Positions 53,400-62,992 of a stretch of 64,000 bases of DNA are shown in pieces. The position numbers were made by a program, and so were the translations under genes. This DNA is from Lamellibrachia columna (taxonomy: Eukaryota > Annelida > Polychaeta > Sabellida > Siboglinidae). The stretch spans positions 39,470,996 to 39,534,995 of the forward strand of contig OY759261.1 in assembly GCA_963662155.1 (NCBI GenBank), read 5' to 3'. The notes below the pieces were generated by a model. The model worked only from the letters and a program-made list of their open reading frames with translations. It was not told the DNA's origin and searched no databases. The stretch's first letter is position 1. Each line of letters starts with the position of its first letter.

Positions 53400-54290
53400 T
53401 AAGTGTCATCACCAGAGACTCATACACATCATCTCGTATTACATAAGTGTCATCACCAGAGACTCGTACACAGCATCTCATAATACATGAGTGTCATCAC
53501 CAGAGACTCATACACAGCATCTCGTACTACACAAGTAGCATCACCCAATACTCGTACACAGCATCTCGTAATACATAAGTGTCATCACAAGAGACTGTTA
53601 TAGAGCATCTCATTTTGCATTAGTGTCATCACAAGAGACTCGTGTACAGCATCTCATATTACATAAGTGTCATCACCAAAGACTGGTATACAGCATCTCG
53701 TATTGCATAAATGTCATCACCAGAGACTCGTACACAGCATCTCGTATTACATAAGTGTCATCACCAGGGACTCGTATACAGCATCTCGTATTACATAAGT
53801 GTCATCACCAGAGACTCATATACAACATCACGTACTACATAAGTGTCATCACCAGAGACTCATACACATCATCTCGTATTACATAAGTGTCATCACCAGA
53901 GACTCGTACACAGCATCTCATAATACATGAGTGTCATCACCAGAGACTCATACACAGCATCTCGTACTACACAAGTAGCATCACCAAATACTCGTACACA
54001 GCATCTCGTAATACATAAGTGTCATTACCAGAGACTGTTATAGAGCATCTCGTTTTGCATTAGTGTCATCACAAGAGACTCGTGTACAGCATCTCATATT
54101 ACATAAGTGTCATCACCAAAGACTGGTATACAGCATCTCGTATTGCATAAATGTCATCACCAGAGACTCGTACACAGCATCTCGTATTACATAAGTGTCA
54201 TCACCAGGGACTCGTATACAGCATCTCGTATTACATAAGTGTCATCACCAGAGACTCATATACAACATCACGTACTACATAAGTGTCATC
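53400..54290 (+). repeat. 440-bp tandem duplication near the right border
   Basis: The CACATCATCTCGTATTAC block at about 53426 recurs at about 53866 (+440, ten units), with ACACAAGTAGCATCACC in both. The same combination also occurs at about 43.3-43.95 kb. Confidence 0.88.
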
Positions 54291-54449
54291 ACCAGAGACA
54301 CGTATATAGCATCTCGTACTACATAAGTATCATCACCAGAGACTCGTGCACAGCATATTGTAATACATAAGTGTCATCCCCAGAGACTCGTATACAGCAT
54401 ATCGTATTGCATAAGTGTCATCACCAGAGACTAGTATACAGCATCTCGT

Positions 54450-55120
54450 CTAAATTAAATGGCCGGGCTGTGCAAAATTAACACATCGGGCTTGGTCCGG
54501 GTATGGGACTACTTCAGTGGACCTGGACCTAAAAAAACATATTATTTTGTTATACAAATGGGAGAACCCGTATATGTACACATACATACACATAATTATA
54601 ATACTAATAATAACAGCTGAACGTAGCAGCATAACAAGTTATCTGTTTAATTAGTTTAAACTTTTAGATGGTCTCTCATTCAAGTGTACATTCCGTTCAA
54701 GTGGGGTGTCTTCCAATCTCAAACAAAGGGAATTATCAGGCAGATGAGTCAATTGGCCAATCTCTCTTCTTATGCGAAACGTTGTTTTGCATCCTATGGG
54801 ATAAGAGATGGTAGTTGATAGAAATATCTAATTTGGGATAAATTTATTTTATTCACAATAACTTCTCAGTCCGGCGTAAGGGACCGGCTTTCATACTCCT
54901 CCGTAAGATGTATAAGCCTATCCATTGATGTTATAAGAAGATTTATAAGGATGGATGTTTTTATTTTACGGTGACAAAGTCGACTATAGACATATATTTG
55001 TATTTTCGGAACTTTTCTTAATGTTTGATATGTCAATATTATTATTATGTAACTGAAAATAATTTCTGAGTCCGGGCCCGGGTGTCTTACTGCGGTCAGC
55101 GTACGGCGGCCCCGTCCGCA
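54450..55120. other. right array flank, no gene recognised
   Basis: Unique DNA immediately beyond the satellite. Short open frames on the minus strand (for example 54866-55132) have no recognisable domain. Confidence 0.5.
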
Positions 55121-55124
55121 TTCG

Positions 55125-55225
55125 GCTTTCATACTGGTTTTCGGGTCCGGCGTCCGTGTTCGGGTCCGGCTTTCATACTGGTGTCCGGGTCCGGCGTCCG
55201 CGTTCGGGTCCGGCTTTCGTACATC
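55125..55225. repeat. GC-rich 44-bp repeat, about 2.3 units
   Basis: CGGGTCCGGCGTCCG begins at 55142 and 55186, 44 bp apart, with a partial unit upstream ending GGCTTTCATACTGG. The sequence is unrelated to the big array; the equal length appears coincidental. A degenerate unit may lie near 54868-54895. Confidence 0.85.
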
Positions 55226-55344
55226 ACCAATTTAAGTTGTTCTCCTCTTTTGGACGAATAAAGAGGTTATGATGATATCAAGTGAGGGTTTTTAATAAAT
55301 TATTGAATTGGTATGAAATTAAAATTTAATATAAAATAGATGTG

Positions 55345-55595
55345 ACACGTGATGTGTAAAGGATCAGTGCCGATTTGACATCTGAAAATACTCTTTGTCT
55401 CAGAGGACAATAAATAAATGGAAACAATTGTCTACATATTGTGTAAATGCAGCGTGAATACGTTTAATAACAAAGTTGACACTTGTCTAAGGAGGTCTGG
55501 TTACACATATGTGAAAAAAATTATAGACTATCGCTAAACCAATGGATTCCTTGTTCACTTACCTTGTTAAATATTCTTGTTAAATATTGTTCAAT
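55345..55595 (+). mobile_element. 5'-truncated LINE relic, same family, plus orientation
   Basis: Matches the last ~170 bp of the intact LINE's ORF2 plus its 3' UTR: GTAAAGGATCA, CAGAGGACAATAAAT, AATTGTCTACA, GCAGCGTGAATA, AAAGTTGACAC, CCAATGG followed by TTCCTTGTTCACTT. It ends in a TCTTGTTAAATAT repeat resembling the 3' tail. Several substitutions and indels destroy the frame, so it is older than the array copy. Confidence 0.85.
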
Positions 55596-56358
55596 CGAAA
55601 ATAATCACAGTGTGCTCTCATGAATTCAGTTTTGGAGGCATTGATGAGGAGTCAGATTTTCCCACACGTTTTTCTCAGCCCATGTTTAGTTTAATGTTCA
55701 CTACACTAGTACCCCAAGCTTTGGTTGTGGCTACGTGGCTGCAATGTATACAAACTAGCTGAACGACATGTGCTTTTAAAGTTTACGATATCACATGTTT
55801 ACGGATGCAAACAAGGACGCCACCGGTTTGCCACTGTAACGCTACAATGTAGCTGGCGTGACTAACACAACTTCGATGCAGTGTCCTAAAAACATGACGT
55901 TGACATTAACTACAACACACCATAACATAATATGCACAGACTAATTTGTGTCAACCACAATCAGCCAAGTGCATTCGATTACATAATTGTCCCTGCAGAA
56001 AGGGTAGTAATAGAGTAATAGCATCGGACTACTCAAAACGTTTTTGTTTTGGGTGTGCCAGTAAACACCGACAAACACTCTAATCTGAATCTACCGCGGA
56101 GGCGATAAGTGCCTTCATTAGCTCGTGTTGGTGAGGATCGCCCCAAAGTAACCTGGCGGAAAACCGCTGAAAACGAAAGACAACATCTAGGGTGGAAGTC
56201 ATAGACCGAAGCCAAGCAGGTCGCCAAAGCAGGATGTTCTGTAGAAGAAGCATTGCACTCTTATGGGCCATGGAGCCCGAAGAAGATAGGAAAGATACTA
56301 AATATTAGAACTGCAGTGTCATTCTACGTAAATCATGAATGCGGGTCGATCATCAGTG
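55596..56358. other. no gene recognised
   Basis: Unique sequence with only short overlapping open frames (55577-55762 plus; 56033-56271 minus). None has a recognisable domain. Confidence 0.45.
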
Positions 56359-56610
56359 CCAATTTGTAAATCAATGCACTGGCGTCCTGTCTGATATCGC
56401 ATTGTGTTTAAGATCTGTATATTTACCTATCAAGCACTTTCGTCCAAGCAACCAGCATGTTTTCATTCACTGCTCACACATGCCATACGGCCCATGCAGC
56501 GTCTATCATCTAGTTATAATCCATCTTCCGCTCCCAGTGTTAAGACAAACGTCCGTACTACATCTTTCTCAGTTGACGCACCAACTCTGGTAAATCGGCA
56601 GAAAGTATAG
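56359..56610 (+). pseudogene. C-terminal fragment of a LINE ORF2, second lineage
   Basis: A single frame with one in-frame TGA reads MHWRPV, stop, YRIVFKICIFTYQAL, HSLLTHA, SVKTNVRTTSFSVDAPTL. The pattern HW.PV.YRI.FK...TY.AL and later .A.S..AP.L is the familiar C-terminal region of CR1/L2/jockey-group ORF2 proteins. It does not resemble the C-terminus of the intact LINE in this window, so it is another lineage. Short, isolated and stop-containing. Confidence 0.7.
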
Positions 56611-57795
56611 TAACATTTCACTGTCAAATAAAAACCCACCTGAATAAACTCGCTCATCCTTAATTGCTCCTCCGCGAGTCGATCCAACTGTTTACGACTG
56701 TAATTGTTAAACCGGCTAGAAACGGTCTAATTATTTTGCTTTGGTGCGCTGAGCTTGGGCTTCCCAATGATTTCAGCGCAATATATGCCTTTGTATTGAA
56801 TTATACAGTAAATATTCTGACACTGGTATGAATATAGGATAATGAATAGATAAGGCAAACTAAGATGTGGTCAGAGTTCCAAGGAGAAAAAACGTCACCT
56901 ATATTGGTTAGTTGTATACCCGCAGTGAAACCAAACAGCTTGAGCTGCTAACACTATCTTGTTGTAAGGAATCGCAGGAATTTGGGTTGCTATGCATACC
57001 ACAACACGTATGTGCAAGTGTTAACAGTTATGTGGCTGACTGCGTGAACGTTGTGATATCGATTGCTATTATCACATAATGATTACTGACAAGTGTTGGT
57101 TTTAGTAGTCTTATTGATGATACAGTGTTACAATATTTGCCCACAATCAAGAGAGTAGCATCATTCTTGCCGACAGTGAACGATATCACGAACGTGCACT
57201 ATGCGCATGCGCCTACAGATCGAACCAACGAGAGCCTTGTTCCACTCACGTGGTAGCAACAAGAACCTTTTGATTACGGTGTTTTAGGAGATGCCATTGG
57301 TTCGATTTTATGAACAAAGGGACATTCCATACCTTAACGGAAAGTAAATATCTAGTGAACAGTTATTGTCGAGATCTGAGTACTTGGCAGGTGGGGGTTT
57401 CTGGAAATCTGGTGATTTGATGTGGATTAACCTAAAGGTCAAACGTTAACATCCACGGGACACCTCTAAACATTTTCAGATCAGGTTTTAATGGAACTAT
57501 TTCTAATCATAATTATAGCGATTGTGTGAAATTAGAACACCTGATTGTCCAAAATTCGAATTTTATGGGAAATCCTAATAAACCTGCATATAAATAAATA
57601 CATATGTACATATACACACATCCTTCGACATACCATCTTTCCAAAAAAATCAGAATCGTTTTTTTTCCCGCAGCTCATTTAAAGCAATGCTCAGGTGTGG
57701 AATATGACTGGCCATTGTCGCCACGTGGTGACTGAAGTGTGAACAACACGGCGACCTGCGCTATTCAGTAGCCACCTTTTAAAATACTTAGATAA
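56611..57795. other. no gene recognised
   Basis: Unique AT-rich DNA. No tandem repeat, long open frame or transposon motif was supported. Confidence 0.5.
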
Positions 57796-57948
57796 TTGGA
57801 GAACAGCAAATATACCGATAGACCGTGTGACCTGTTGCGCTCTGTTGAAAATGCCCTTAATAATTTGAAACGCTTTGGTAACAGTTCAACTGCGTTGTTT
57901 GAAGAAATTTGTGCATCGGAACTAATTTCGTATGCTTTGTTAAAATAG
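57796..57948 (+). CDS. short coding-like open frame, unidentified
   Basis: Fifty codons between TAA and TAG with protein-like composition (DLLRSVENALNNLKRFG, then FEEICASELISYALLK). There is no ATG near its start. It could be an exon or transposon remnant; the family is not recognised and no splice sites were convincing. Confidence 0.15.
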   Translation: MENSKYTDRPCDLLRSVENALNNLKRFGNSSTALFEEICASELISYALLK

Positions 57949-58365
57949 ACGATGGTGGGAGAGAAAAAGAAGAATATAGAAACATATCGTGTCACAATTC
58001 CAAGCGTAAATCAGCAAAAAAATTAAAAGACAATGCTAGGGTAAATGTTATTCCTTTTCAATAAGACTGATGTGGGCGGAATGGGATTGATGCTCTGGTG
58101 CTAAAACATAAATATTGCATATGCAGCATTTGGTCCATATGAATGTAATGTAAGCTCGAACACCACAGAAGATAATTTGAAGGCAAGTTTAATGAAACAA
58201 AATAACATAAATAGAGAAGATAGATGAAGCGGTAGGCTATGGTAAGGAAGTTCATTTCTTCGGCGTGCGTCTGAGGCAGCGAAGGTTAACAGTATTCAAT
58301 ATCACTTATTGACTTGCGTGTGCTGTTGTTACATGCCTGACATACATTCAGTTTCGTGTTTTCAG

Positions 58366-58620
58366 TCAGGTTATCATTGCTCCACACTTTTCTGCTGAAA
58401 TATTACAGTACATGACGGCTGCATCGTTTGCTATACGCATGCTAATTTTAACATTAAGTACAAAATTACGGGTGGCTATAGGCCCTATATACCTGACGCT
58501 ATCAACAACTTTCAATGTCACGTGGTTAATGTTGATTGAAAGTGGAACAACAACTTCCCCCACGACATGTGTCTGTTTGGTGCTAATGCTCAACCCAACT
58601 TATGTGTTGCTTAAAATTAG
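58366..58620 (-). pseudogene. possible LINE reverse transcriptase thumb relic
   Basis: The minus-strand frame contains TLKVVDSVRYIGPIATRNF, then KISMRIANDAAV. This resembles the post-catalytic region of many LINE reverse transcriptases (hydrophobic V.D...YLGS..., then E/K-I..RI..A). Glycine-serine is replaced by GP. There are no catalytic motifs nearby, so the assignment is tentative. Confidence 0.3.
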
Positions 58621-58896
58621 GAAACGTATATTGAATTGTGTGTTATGCGGGCGATGTTAGACAGCTCCCATTCAGATACATTATGTAAATATACAACCTC
58701 TGTGAAGGAACTAGTGGTGTGTGACAGCACCAGGGATAAGTGTATATACCAAATAATGTCGGTGCTACGGCACACCCCTGTGTTATTCCACTACGAATCT
58801 TAAGGGGTTTGGAAGTTGCCCTCTCTTAGTAGTTTTCATGGACGAGACCACACTGAGCAGCTTTAGATAAATCTCTAAATTGGCCGTGTCTGATTT
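58621..58896. other. no feature recognised
   Basis: Unique DNA with no supported feature. Confidence 0.4.
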
Positions 58897-58930
58897 ATAA
58901 TACTAATAATAATAATAATATAATAATAAA
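58897..58930. repeat. (TAA)n microsatellite
   Basis: About ten TAA/AAT units with two interruptions. Confidence 0.9.
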
Positions 58931-59403
58931 GTTTATTTCACAACATCAACAGTAAACATGCAGACACAATTGAATTTTAACCATCAGTAATACAAGTTAA
59001 ACAATTTTGAAATGGGCAAAAAGAAACGTAAAGCTTATGTTGCTTGCCCTATCACTTATAAGTGACACTAAATAAAACAGTTATAGTCTACAAGTGTAAA
59101 CTGCATGATAAAATTCAGTTCTGAGTATATTTGTTATTTTTGTTAAATACAATAATTCATGAACAATTCTAAGGCAATACAGTTAATTTTTTCACCATAA
59201 TCAGGTTATTCATTGGTTACATAGCTGTTCAATAATTGAACGGTCGCTATATTTCTTTGTGAAAAGATAAACACTCTTGGAATGAATTAGTGGGCTGTCA
59301 AGGGAATTCCATAATTGTACACCGTTAATTGATATACACATTGTCGTTTGATTAGTGCGTGCATAATTTTGTTTAAATACGCATTTTGTCGGGTCATATA
59401 GAT
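58931..59403. other. no gene recognised
   Basis: AT-rich unique sequence between the TAA microsatellite and the 70-bp repeats. Confidence 0.45.
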
Positions 59404-59683
59404 AGTCTCATCACTGTCCTTAGACGAGACTGAACTGTGCTCATACTTATAAAATCCTTACTCTCCTCAGTTCAGTCTCATCACTGTCCTTAGACGAGAC
59501 TGAACTGTGCTCATACTTATAAAGTCCTTACTGTCCTCAGTTTAGTCTCATCACTGCCCTTAGACGAGACTGAACTGTGCTCATACTTATAAAGTCATCA
59601 CTGTCCTCAGTTTAGTCTAATCACTGTCCTTAGACGAGACCGAACTGTGCTTGTACTTATCAAGTCATCTCTAAGTACCAATA
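59404..59683. repeat. 70-bp tandem repeat, 4 units
   Basis: Units start at 59404, 59474, 59544 and 59614 (AGTCTCATCACTG; AGTCTAATCACTG in the last). Each holds a small inverted repeat (AGTCTC ... GAGACT) around CTTAGAC and a GAACTGTGCTCATACTTAT stretch. The last unit is the most diverged. Confidence 0.95.
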
Positions 59684-59764
59684 CTCACCCTATCAATATG
59701 ACTCAGCATGCCTTTTCTCAGTAACGCTGTAACACAGTGTAACTTCATCATGTGTGTCATCAAC

Positions 59765-60140
59765 AAGTGTGTAATATGTTACATCAGTGAATAGGACTAA
59801 ACAATAATTATGATCTAATGATACATCAGAATGGGCCAATAGTCAAAACTGTAATGTGTTACATCAAGGTGTATCATTAAACAAGGGTGTAAGATGTTAC
59901 ATCAGTGTAAAGTTCTTAACATTAAACACATCACTAGTAAAATACCATACATGTAAAATGGCCTACCAATGTTTATCATGAGTCTTATGGGTGTAACATT
60001 TTACATGAAGTTACATAAGTGTGTAACCCCAGTCAAATAACACGTTGCATCACCAGTCAAAGGTGTAACATGTTACATCACAAGTCAAGTATATACAATG
60101 CTGTATCAAAAGCATGTTCATTAGTGTGTAAAATCTCACA
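59765..60140. repeat. dispersed palindromic motif GTGTAA-N-ATGTTACATCA
   Basis: At least six related copies at irregular spacing: about 59768, 59850, 59888, 59992, 60063 and 60125. The best copy contains the perfect 14-bp palindrome TGTAACATGTTACA (about 60064-60077). Spacing is not periodic, so this is a scattered motif or a very decayed repeat. Confidence 0.7.
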
Positions 60141-60456
60141 TCAATTGTACCACCAATCAGGAATAAATCCACCAAATAATTATTTTATATTATACATACA
60201 CTTCCCCAAATATTTACATTACTAGAAATATGCACAAGAAAGACATTTTAATAAAACAGTATTAACCACTTACCAATAGAACATATATATGTAACTATAC
60301 ATAATCAATCTAATTTATTTTCTACATGTTTATATATGTTCTTCCTTAGAGTTGCCTTTAACATAGTTTTCTATAGTTTAGTTTTCTATATCTGCTTTAG
60401 CTGCTATTCTTTTTCACAGATCTCCATCGCTGCTTTTTCCCTCCTCTTTTCATCCA
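60141..60456. other. AT-rich, no gene recognised
   Basis: If the exon at 60647-60743 is used, this is intron on the minus strand. No following TERT exon was found in it. Confidence 0.4.
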
Positions 60457-60646
60457 CCTTTACACATAAGTAACAAACTTTTACACATCAGTAACACACC
60501 TTTACACATAAGTAACACACCTTTACACATAAGTAATAAACCTTTACACATAAGTAACAAACATTTACACATAAGTAACAAACATTTACACATAAGTAAC
60601 AAACATTTACACATAAGTAACAAACCTTTACACATAAGTAACAAAC
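60457..60646 (-). repeat. 21-bp minisatellite, 9 units, at an intron's 5' end
   Basis: Read on the minus strand, the unit is GTTTGTTACTTATGTGTAAA plus G. Its first copy begins exactly at the GT of the putative TERT splice donor, so every unit repeats a donor-like AG/GTTTGT or AAAG/GTTTGT junction. Being 21 bp it reads open as LLLMCKG repeats, which are not protein. Confidence 0.93.
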
Positions 60647-60743
60647 CTGCCCTAGATTTCTGCCTGATAACTCTCCACAGTCTCTTGTGGTAATACAGGA
60701 CCCTGTTCTTTCCTGGTGTGCTGTCTGTGACGTAGAAGAGACA
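60647..60743 (-). CDS. TERT: telomerase reverse transcriptase exon (T motif)
   Basis: A 97-nt exon on the minus strand is flanked by a good acceptor (GTGCCTTTATTGCAG) and a donor GCAG/GTTTGT. It encodes CLFYVTDSTPGKNRVLYY followed by HKRLWRVIRQKSRAG (frame 0 in, one base left over). The pattern FYVT[D/E], then KNR, an aromatic pair, K and a conserved W is the T motif of telomerase reverse transcriptase, the segment joining the RNA-binding domain to the RT fingers. TERT copies the telomere repeat from its RNA. The usual YYRK is YYHK here. No neighbouring TERT exon was found in the window, so this is one exon of a gene with long introns, or an isolated fragment. I know of no other family with this motif. 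Confidence 0.65.
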
Positions 60744-60877
60744 CTGCAATAAAGGCACATCTCCTGTCAACTAGTAATGTGTGACGGGGCTTTGTCCAGT
60801 AAGGAATAAACATAATATTTAACAGACAATATTCACTTACATCTATCGGCTAAGAAAAAACTACGGTTGCTGGTCGT

Positions 60878-60960
60878 GTTTGTGATGTCACTGCAATATG
60901 TTTGTGATGTCACTATGATGTTTGTGATGTCACTGGGATATGTTTGTGATGTCACTGCAA
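60878..60960. repeat. 20-22-bp repeat with CRE-like sites, 4 units
   Basis: TTTGTGATGTCACT occurs four times; TGATGTCA sits at 60883, 60905, 60925 and 60947. TGATGTCA differs by one base from the CREB/ATF site TGACGTCA. It lies upstream of the TERT-like exon on that strand, presumably in an intron. Regulatory meaning is speculative. Confidence 0.85.
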
Positions 60961-61254
60961 TGCCTAAAACTCGTAGATTTCGGAATTGTTCATACAAATA
61001 TTTTATATTTTTAAATTATAATTTCCGAAACGGGTTGTTTTACTAAGTCTTATTATATGCTGTCGCACAATATACATTTTTTTATAACACGTACAACACC
61101 TGGTGGCTAAGAATGAAACCATGGCTATGGTTCATAAAAAAATCTAGCGCTAATGATCATGTGTCGCGAATATCGTCTATTACATATTGAACATTGAACA
61201 CACACGAGTTCATAGAATATTAAACATTGTAATTAAGAAAATGTGGCCGAGTAC
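60961..61254. other. no feature recognised
   Basis: AT-rich unique sequence with no supported feature. Confidence 0.4.
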
Positions 61255-61260
61255 CTCTAT

Positions 61261-61633
61261 ATTCGGCCCAATTCCCTTTCTTGTGGTACCCCTGGTGTTA
61301 CTGGAGATTTTTTAGTTGATTGACCGTCTACTCTCGATCTGTTTACGGTCTGTTAAAAAGTCTTCAATCAATTTTAGATTAATTCTGATGATTCCATAGT
61401 GCTGTAGTTTGTATAATAACCTGTTTTGAGATACCTAGCTTATCAAAGGCCTTACTGAAATCCACCACAACAGCATACGTTTGAATTCCTTGTTCAGTAT
61501 TTTGATGTAGCTCATGTATAAATTCAACTAACTGAGTTTCACTAGATTTACATGAACTAAAGTATACCTCAGATATATTAACCTCTAAACCCTCTGCTTT
61601 GTTTACTTGTGGACGATATAACCTCGAACGCAA
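61261..61633 (-). pseudogene. LINE reverse transcriptase relic, third lineage
   Basis: On the minus strand one frame reads ETQLVEFIHELHQNTEQG, then VVVDFSKAFDK (RT motif A with its catalytic Asp). After a stop come FLTDRKQ and, in another phase, VTPGVPQERELGR, a damaged version of motif B (GVPQGSVLGP). Order and spacing fit a reverse transcriptase palm with frameshifts and deletions. The sequence differs clearly from the intact LINE (YLDFQKAFDKV). Non-functional. Confidence 0.75.
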
Positions 61634-61904
61634 AGCGCTCTATTGTATATTATTTTAACCCACATCATTTCTCCTCCTGTTACTAGATCTGATTCTTTTG
61701 AGCTGCTGCGGCCTTGAGCAGGGGAAAGTCCCTAACGAGCACGTCGTTTTGTGTCATTAATTTTTAACATGCTTTTTAAAAATACGGTTTGCTTTTATTT
61801 ATCAACGCGGGTACACTAATTGAACAATGTGTATGCATATCAACTGATAATATAAAAACTAGAAATGATATTAGAGAAAGAAAGAAAACAGCATCTGTCC
61901 CCGA
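61634..61904. other. no feature recognised
   Basis: Unique sequence. Short open frames on both strands are mutual shadows. Confidence 0.4.
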
Positions 61905-62225
61905 AGCGCCCCAGATGCTTCTCAAAAGCGCACCTAAGATGCGAATAAAATTATACAGCATTTCACTGCAATTAAAGCAAACGTAAGGCCTAACAATTAC
62001 TTAGACACAGTTTAGGCCTACAGGCGCCAACTCCGCTGTTAATTTACGTAACGATGATTACAATTACGGGTACAATTATTTAACTGCAATGAAAGCATAC
62101 GTCAGACACGGTGTACAGTCGCCGACTCCGCTACTGCTCTGTACGCCACGAAGATCAGAATTACGGATAAAATTATACCATTTAAATGCAATTATAGCAT
62201 AAATTGTTAGACACAGTGTACAGTC
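61905..62225. repeat. degenerate ~105-116-bp repeat, about 3 units
   Basis: Related cores CTGCAATTAAAGCA (about 61967), CTGCAATGAAAGCA (62083) and ATGCAATTATAGCA (62188) are each followed by a TTAGACACAG or CAGACACGG stretch and a CGCCAACTCC-like stretch, and preceded by ATAAAATTATA. Spacing is 116 and 105 bp. Confidence 0.7.
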
Positions 62226-62235
62226 ACCGAATTGG

Positions 62236-62992
62236 TTACTAGTCACACACAAAGGTCAAACACAGGTTTGTCATTGCCACATGTATCGTGATACCACTGG
62301 CAACTTGCAGCCAATCCTCAGTCGGTGGGTCTTCGTACACCCCGTTGCAGTAGATGCCCCGGTACACACTTTCTGTGCGGCCTGAACCAGTGGTTGTCGT
62401 GGCTTTCTGTTTGCAGGTGCGCGTTTTCCCTTGTGAAGCTCACGTCTGTCCGACTTCTTGACAGACAACCTACCAGCGCGACTCTTCGTCTACTCGCCCA
62501 GTTTAATTTGTTTTGAACGTAGCAGACCTTTGTACGGCGAAGGCGAGAGAAGTTCGGGAGACTGCGTACGTCGTTTCCCTGCGCGAGGCCCCGCCTTAGG
62601 TAGTGGGAATACGCTTAGCACGTAAGCTTTGATTGTCGACACGTATGCAGTAGCGTGTAGTTGGACTCGCAGGCGATGTTGCATCGCTCGTGGAGGTGAT
62701 GTGTTCGTTCCCGTCGTCCGTCATCATTGATGGAGCAAAGTCGGCTTCTGTGAATACATCTGGGTTAAAAGGCCACAGTCCACAGGAGGAGAATTCGGCT
62801 ACGCCCTTGTCCAGTGTCGAAGTTTTAGCGATTGCCTCGCCAAACAATTCTCTGTGGAGTAGAAGCAGATTCGCTTCCCTGGATGGTTCACCATCCACCT
62901 ATCGCATGCCTGCCCGTAGCATTGCTTTAGTGGGCCGAAGTAGGTCTTGTCGAGAGGCTGTAGCTTGTGCGATGGTGTGAGGCGGGAACGAA
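62236..62992 (-). pseudogene. pogo-like (DDE_1) transposase relic
   Basis: Minus-strand fragments in several frames line up in the order of a pogo/Tc1-mariner transposase C-terminal half: SHKLQPLDKTYFGPLKQCY, CDRWMVNHPGKRI, ELFGEAIAKTSTLDKG, then CGLWPFNPDVFTEADFAPS, PLPKAGPRAGKRR and VYEDPPTEDWLQ. The last corresponds to the C-terminal zinc-finger-like motif, whose Cys after WLQ is now Val. These transposases cut and paste by a DDE mechanism; the catalytic core upstream is not seen. At least three frameshifts make it dead. No terminal inverted repeats were found. Confidence 0.8.

Larger units (their letters stand above)
21326..54449 (+). repeat. 44-bp satellite array, right segment
   Basis: About 750 further copies of the 44-bp unit, all in one orientation, ending at GCATCTCGT followed by unique DNA (CTAAATTAAATGGCC). 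Substitutions concentrate at the same few positions as in the left segment. From about 21.4 kb onward the array is largely built of multi-unit blocks copied in tandem, listed separately. Scattered one- to eight-base deletions make some block lengths non-multiples of 44. Confidence 0.97.

Noticed and set aside
9133..54449. Dozens of 60-190-codon plus-strand open frames reading SSPETRIQHLVLHK and SISYYISVITRDSYTASRIT
   Set aside because: They are the three phases of one 44-bp repeat. 44 is not a multiple of three, so the frame cycles each 132 bp and opens only where the ACATAA stop is mutated. No initiation context, no conserved length and no non-repetitive part.
9133..54449. CRISPR array
   Set aside because: There are no unique spacers between repeats; the whole 44-bp unit repeats head to tail with point variants, and the context is eukaryotic.
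9133..54449. Telomeric repeat tract
   Set aside because: No TTAGGG-type or other short G-rich telomere repeat was seen, despite the nearby TERT-like exon.
55125..55225. Relationship between the GC-rich 44-bp repeat and the main 44-bp satellite
   Set aside because: Same length but no shared sequence on either strand; most likely coincidence.
57796..57948. A further TERT exon in the right flank
   Set aside because: It lies on the plus strand, opposite the TERT-like exon, and has no TERT motif.
60450..60770. A 106-residue protein LLLMCKGLLLMCK joined to the TERT-like segment
   Set aside because: The repeat part is the 21-bp minisatellite read through the splice donor. Only the exon portion has family support.
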